Assembly: GCF_036014115.1 (NCBI RefSeq)
Contig: NZ_CP107913.1
Span: 9,132,501-9,196,500 of the forward strand
DNA length: 64,000 nt
Origin: Streptomyces sp. NBC_00448
GTDB taxonomy: Bacteria; Actinomycetota; Actinomycetes; Streptomycetales; Streptomycetaceae
Reading direction: 5' to 3'
Part shown: piece after piece, positions 62,676 to 64,000 of the stretch
Position numbering within the stretch: the stretch's first letter is position 1
Layout of the letters: each line of letters starts with the position of its first letter
Program-made: the position numbers and the translations under genes
The notes under the pieces: model-generated
Told to the model about the DNA's origin: nothing
The model's input: the letters and a program-made list of their open reading frames with translations, nothing else
The model's database searches: none

Positions 62676-63284
62676 ATGAACGACGACTTCGTGTACCTGG
62701 ACGAACTGGTGCCCGGAATCCGGTGGGATGCCAAGTACGCCACCTCGGACAACTTCACCGGAAAGCCGGTGGACGGGTATCTGGCTCATCGGATTGCCGG
62801 CTCCAAGGCTTTGTGCACAACCCTGGGGCACGCGCAAGAAGAGGCCGCATCCCTCGGCTTCGGCCTGCTTGTCTGGGACGGATACCGTCCGCAACGCGCC
62901 GTCGACTGCTTCCGCAAATGGTCGCAACAGCCGGAGGACGGCCGGACGAAGCGGCGCCACTACCCCGGAATCGACCGGGTCGAGCTCTTCGACAAGGGAT
63001 ATGTCGCGGCCAAGTCAGGCCACAGTCGCGGCAGTTCCGTCGACCTCACACTCTACAGTCTCACGACCGGAGAAATGGTCAGTATGGGTGGCGGCTACGA
63101 CCTCATGGACCCGATCTCGCATCACGGAGCAAATGGAATAACGCCTGTCGAAGCGAAGAACCGCGAGCTCCTTTGCTTCATCATGGAGACATGCGGATTT
63201 GCTCGCTACGCCTGCGAATGGTGGCACTACACGCTGGAAAGCGAGCCCTATCCAGATGTCTATTTCGACTTTCCCATCGTATGA
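62676..63284 (+). CDS. vanX2: Second VanX D-Ala-D-Ala dipeptidase
   Basis: 202 residues, the usual VanX length. SGHSRGSSVDLTLY (zinc His and Asp) and ACEWWHYTL (catalytic Glu, zinc His) are intact. It is clearly similar along its length to the vanX at 45675 (for example DELVPGIRWDAKYAT against DDLVPGIRWDAKYAT). It is preceded by a vanH remnant and its own VanR box, and overlaps the downstream C39-like gene by 29 bp. A functional duplicate dipeptidase is likely. Confidence 0.93.
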   Translation: MNDDFVYLDELVPGIRWDAKYATSDNFTGKPVDGYLAHRIAGSKALCTTLGHAQEEAASLGFGLLVWDGYRPQRAVDCFRKWSQQPEDGRTKRRHYPGIDRVELFDKGYVAAKSGHSRGSSVDLTLYSLTTGEMVSMGGGYDLMDPISHHGANGITPVEAKNRELLCFIMETCGFARYACEWWHYTLESEPYPDVYFDFPIV

Positions 63285-63927
63285 TGGAACCCTCCCGTTT
63301 GTCTCGCAATGGGGAAGCCTGGACCGGAACGACGAGGTCGTCATACGGCGTGCCGCCTCGTCGAGGCTGGACGTCTTCCTGGGACGTACCGATCCCTCGC
63401 ACCCTCTCGACTGGGCCTCCGACGGATACCATTCGTACGAGGAGTACCTCTTCTGGTCCCGCAAAATCTGCGGCCTGGCATGCCTCCAGTCCCTGCTTCA
63501 CGGCTGGACCGACGTCCGATTGCCGATGCGTGCACTCCTTTCGCTGGCCCTCGACCGGGGCTGCTATGTGGTGGAACCCCAGGGAGGGGTCCAGGGGATG
63601 ATCTACCGGCCGTTCATGGACTGGGTCGGCTCACAATTCGGTTTCACATGCCATCTGGTCGAGAACACGCCGATCCAGGAATCCGCCCGAGCGGTACGAC
63701 CCGGGCAGGCCCTGATCGCTTCCGTGTCTCCTGAGATCCGGGACCCCGACACCCACGAACCGCGACGGGGAGGGCATCTCGTGCTGATTCATGAGGTCCA
63801 CGGCGAGACGGTACGGTTCCATAATCCGTCGGGCTACTCCCACAACGCGGACTCCGCGTCGCTTCCCATGCACGTATTCGAGGGCTTCCACGCAGGACGA
63901 GGAATCCTGGTCAGCGCCACACCGTGA
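63256..63927 (+). CDS. C39-like papain-fold cysteine protease or related protein
   Basis: 223 residues from ATG 63256, overlapping vanX2 by 29 bp and therefore coupled to it. The catalytic Cys is in RKICGLACLQSLLHG and the His in GGHLVLIHEVHGETVRFHNP; the order C, H, N/D and the NPSGY ending match the Peptidase_C39_2 family. There is no signal peptide or ABC transporter part. Members cut leader peptides or peptidoglycan-like amide bonds. The van context suggests a substrate in the cell wall, but that is inference. Starts at other Met codons upstream lie inside vanX2 in other sequence. Confidence 0.75.
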   Translation: MSISTFPSYDGTLPFVSQWGSLDRNDEVVIRRAASSRLDVFLGRTDPSHPLDWASDGYHSYEEYLFWSRKICGLACLQSLLHGWTDVRLPMRALLSLALDRGCYVVEPQGGVQGMIYRPFMDWVGSQFGFTCHLVENTPIQESARAVRPGQALIASVSPEIRDPDTHEPRRGGHLVLIHEVHGETVRFHNPSGYSHNADSASLPMHVFEGFHAGRGILVSATP

Positions 63928-64000
63928 GCCCGGGCGGATCGGCACCGCGCGCCACCGACAGCGCGAGCTCGAAGGTCCGCCGAGTCGGCGACAGCCCGCG

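Noticed and set aside
62389-62679. 96-residue frame upstream of vanX2 as a new gene
   Set aside because: It contains vanH fragments with a frame change, so it is a remnant.

Overview
The window is very GC-rich with strongly biased third codon positions, Tat and Sec exported hydrolases and an actinobacterial-type glycopeptide-resistance regulon. It is almost certainly chromosomal DNA of a Streptomyces or a close relative, and its many gene remnants and insertion sequences suggest an accessory region.

Left part (1-29 kb): secreted enzymes and ordinary regulators separated by decayed DNA. These are the N-terminus of an S8 subtilase, a LuxR-type regulator, an M4 metalloprotease and a GH8 hydrolase with a palindromic operator. 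They are followed by DUF805, DUF4097, CsbD and AI-2E-family membrane or stress genes, a TetR/DUF2236 pair, a cupin plus aldo/keto reductase pair, a Tat-exported GH2 enzyme, a LysR/EamA-exporter pair, a DUF4240 protein, a GH76 mannanase-like enzyme and a SnoaL-like protein. GH2 and GH76 carry the same LacI-type operator. Broken genes and IS remnants (IS3, IS4, IS701-like, MarR, carboxymuconolactone decarboxylase, MFS, AadA-like, TetR) are concentrated at 8-9 and 14-19.5 kb.

Middle part (29.5-45.6 kb): a compact biosynthetic gene cluster without NRPS or PKS modules. Eleven tightly packed, mostly overlapping minus-strand genes run from a near-consensus promoter (TTGACA, 17 bp, TACATT). They encode a carrier protein, an acyl-CoA-dehydrogenase-like flavoenzyme, a class II aminoacyl-tRNA-synthetase-like ligase (probably loading an amino acid on the carrier), a PF14907-like nucleotidyltransferase, a B12-binding-type radical SAM enzyme, a Ddl-like ATP-grasp protein with altered metal ligands, a class IV aminotransferase, a methyltransferase, a split transketolase and a protein with two NDP-kinase-like repeats. 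An MFS exporter and a stand-alone condensation-domain protein diverge on the plus strand, and a LmbU-type regulator follows. I do not recognise the product.

Right part (45.6-64 kb): a D-Ala-D-Lac remodelling regulon: vanX-vanA-vanH, vanK, vanJ, vanR-vanS, murF, and a second vanX followed by a papain-like (C39-type) protein. Six copies of a 31-bp element precede vanH, vanK, vanJ, vanR, murF and vanX2; I interpret them as VanR sites. The regulon is split by a CmlA-like metallo-beta-lactamase-fold gene and by an IS1380-type element whose transposase gene is interrupted by a group II intron. Remnants of murF and vanH show past duplication and loss.

Working model: the cluster makes a small amino-acid-derived compound by loading an amino acid on a carrier, flavin oxidation, two-carbon ketol transfer, transamination, methylation and ligation or condensation. 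The LmbU regulator and the van genes beside it suggest control and possibly self-protection at the D-Ala-D-Ala step of the cell wall. The link between cluster and resistance is inference from adjacency only.
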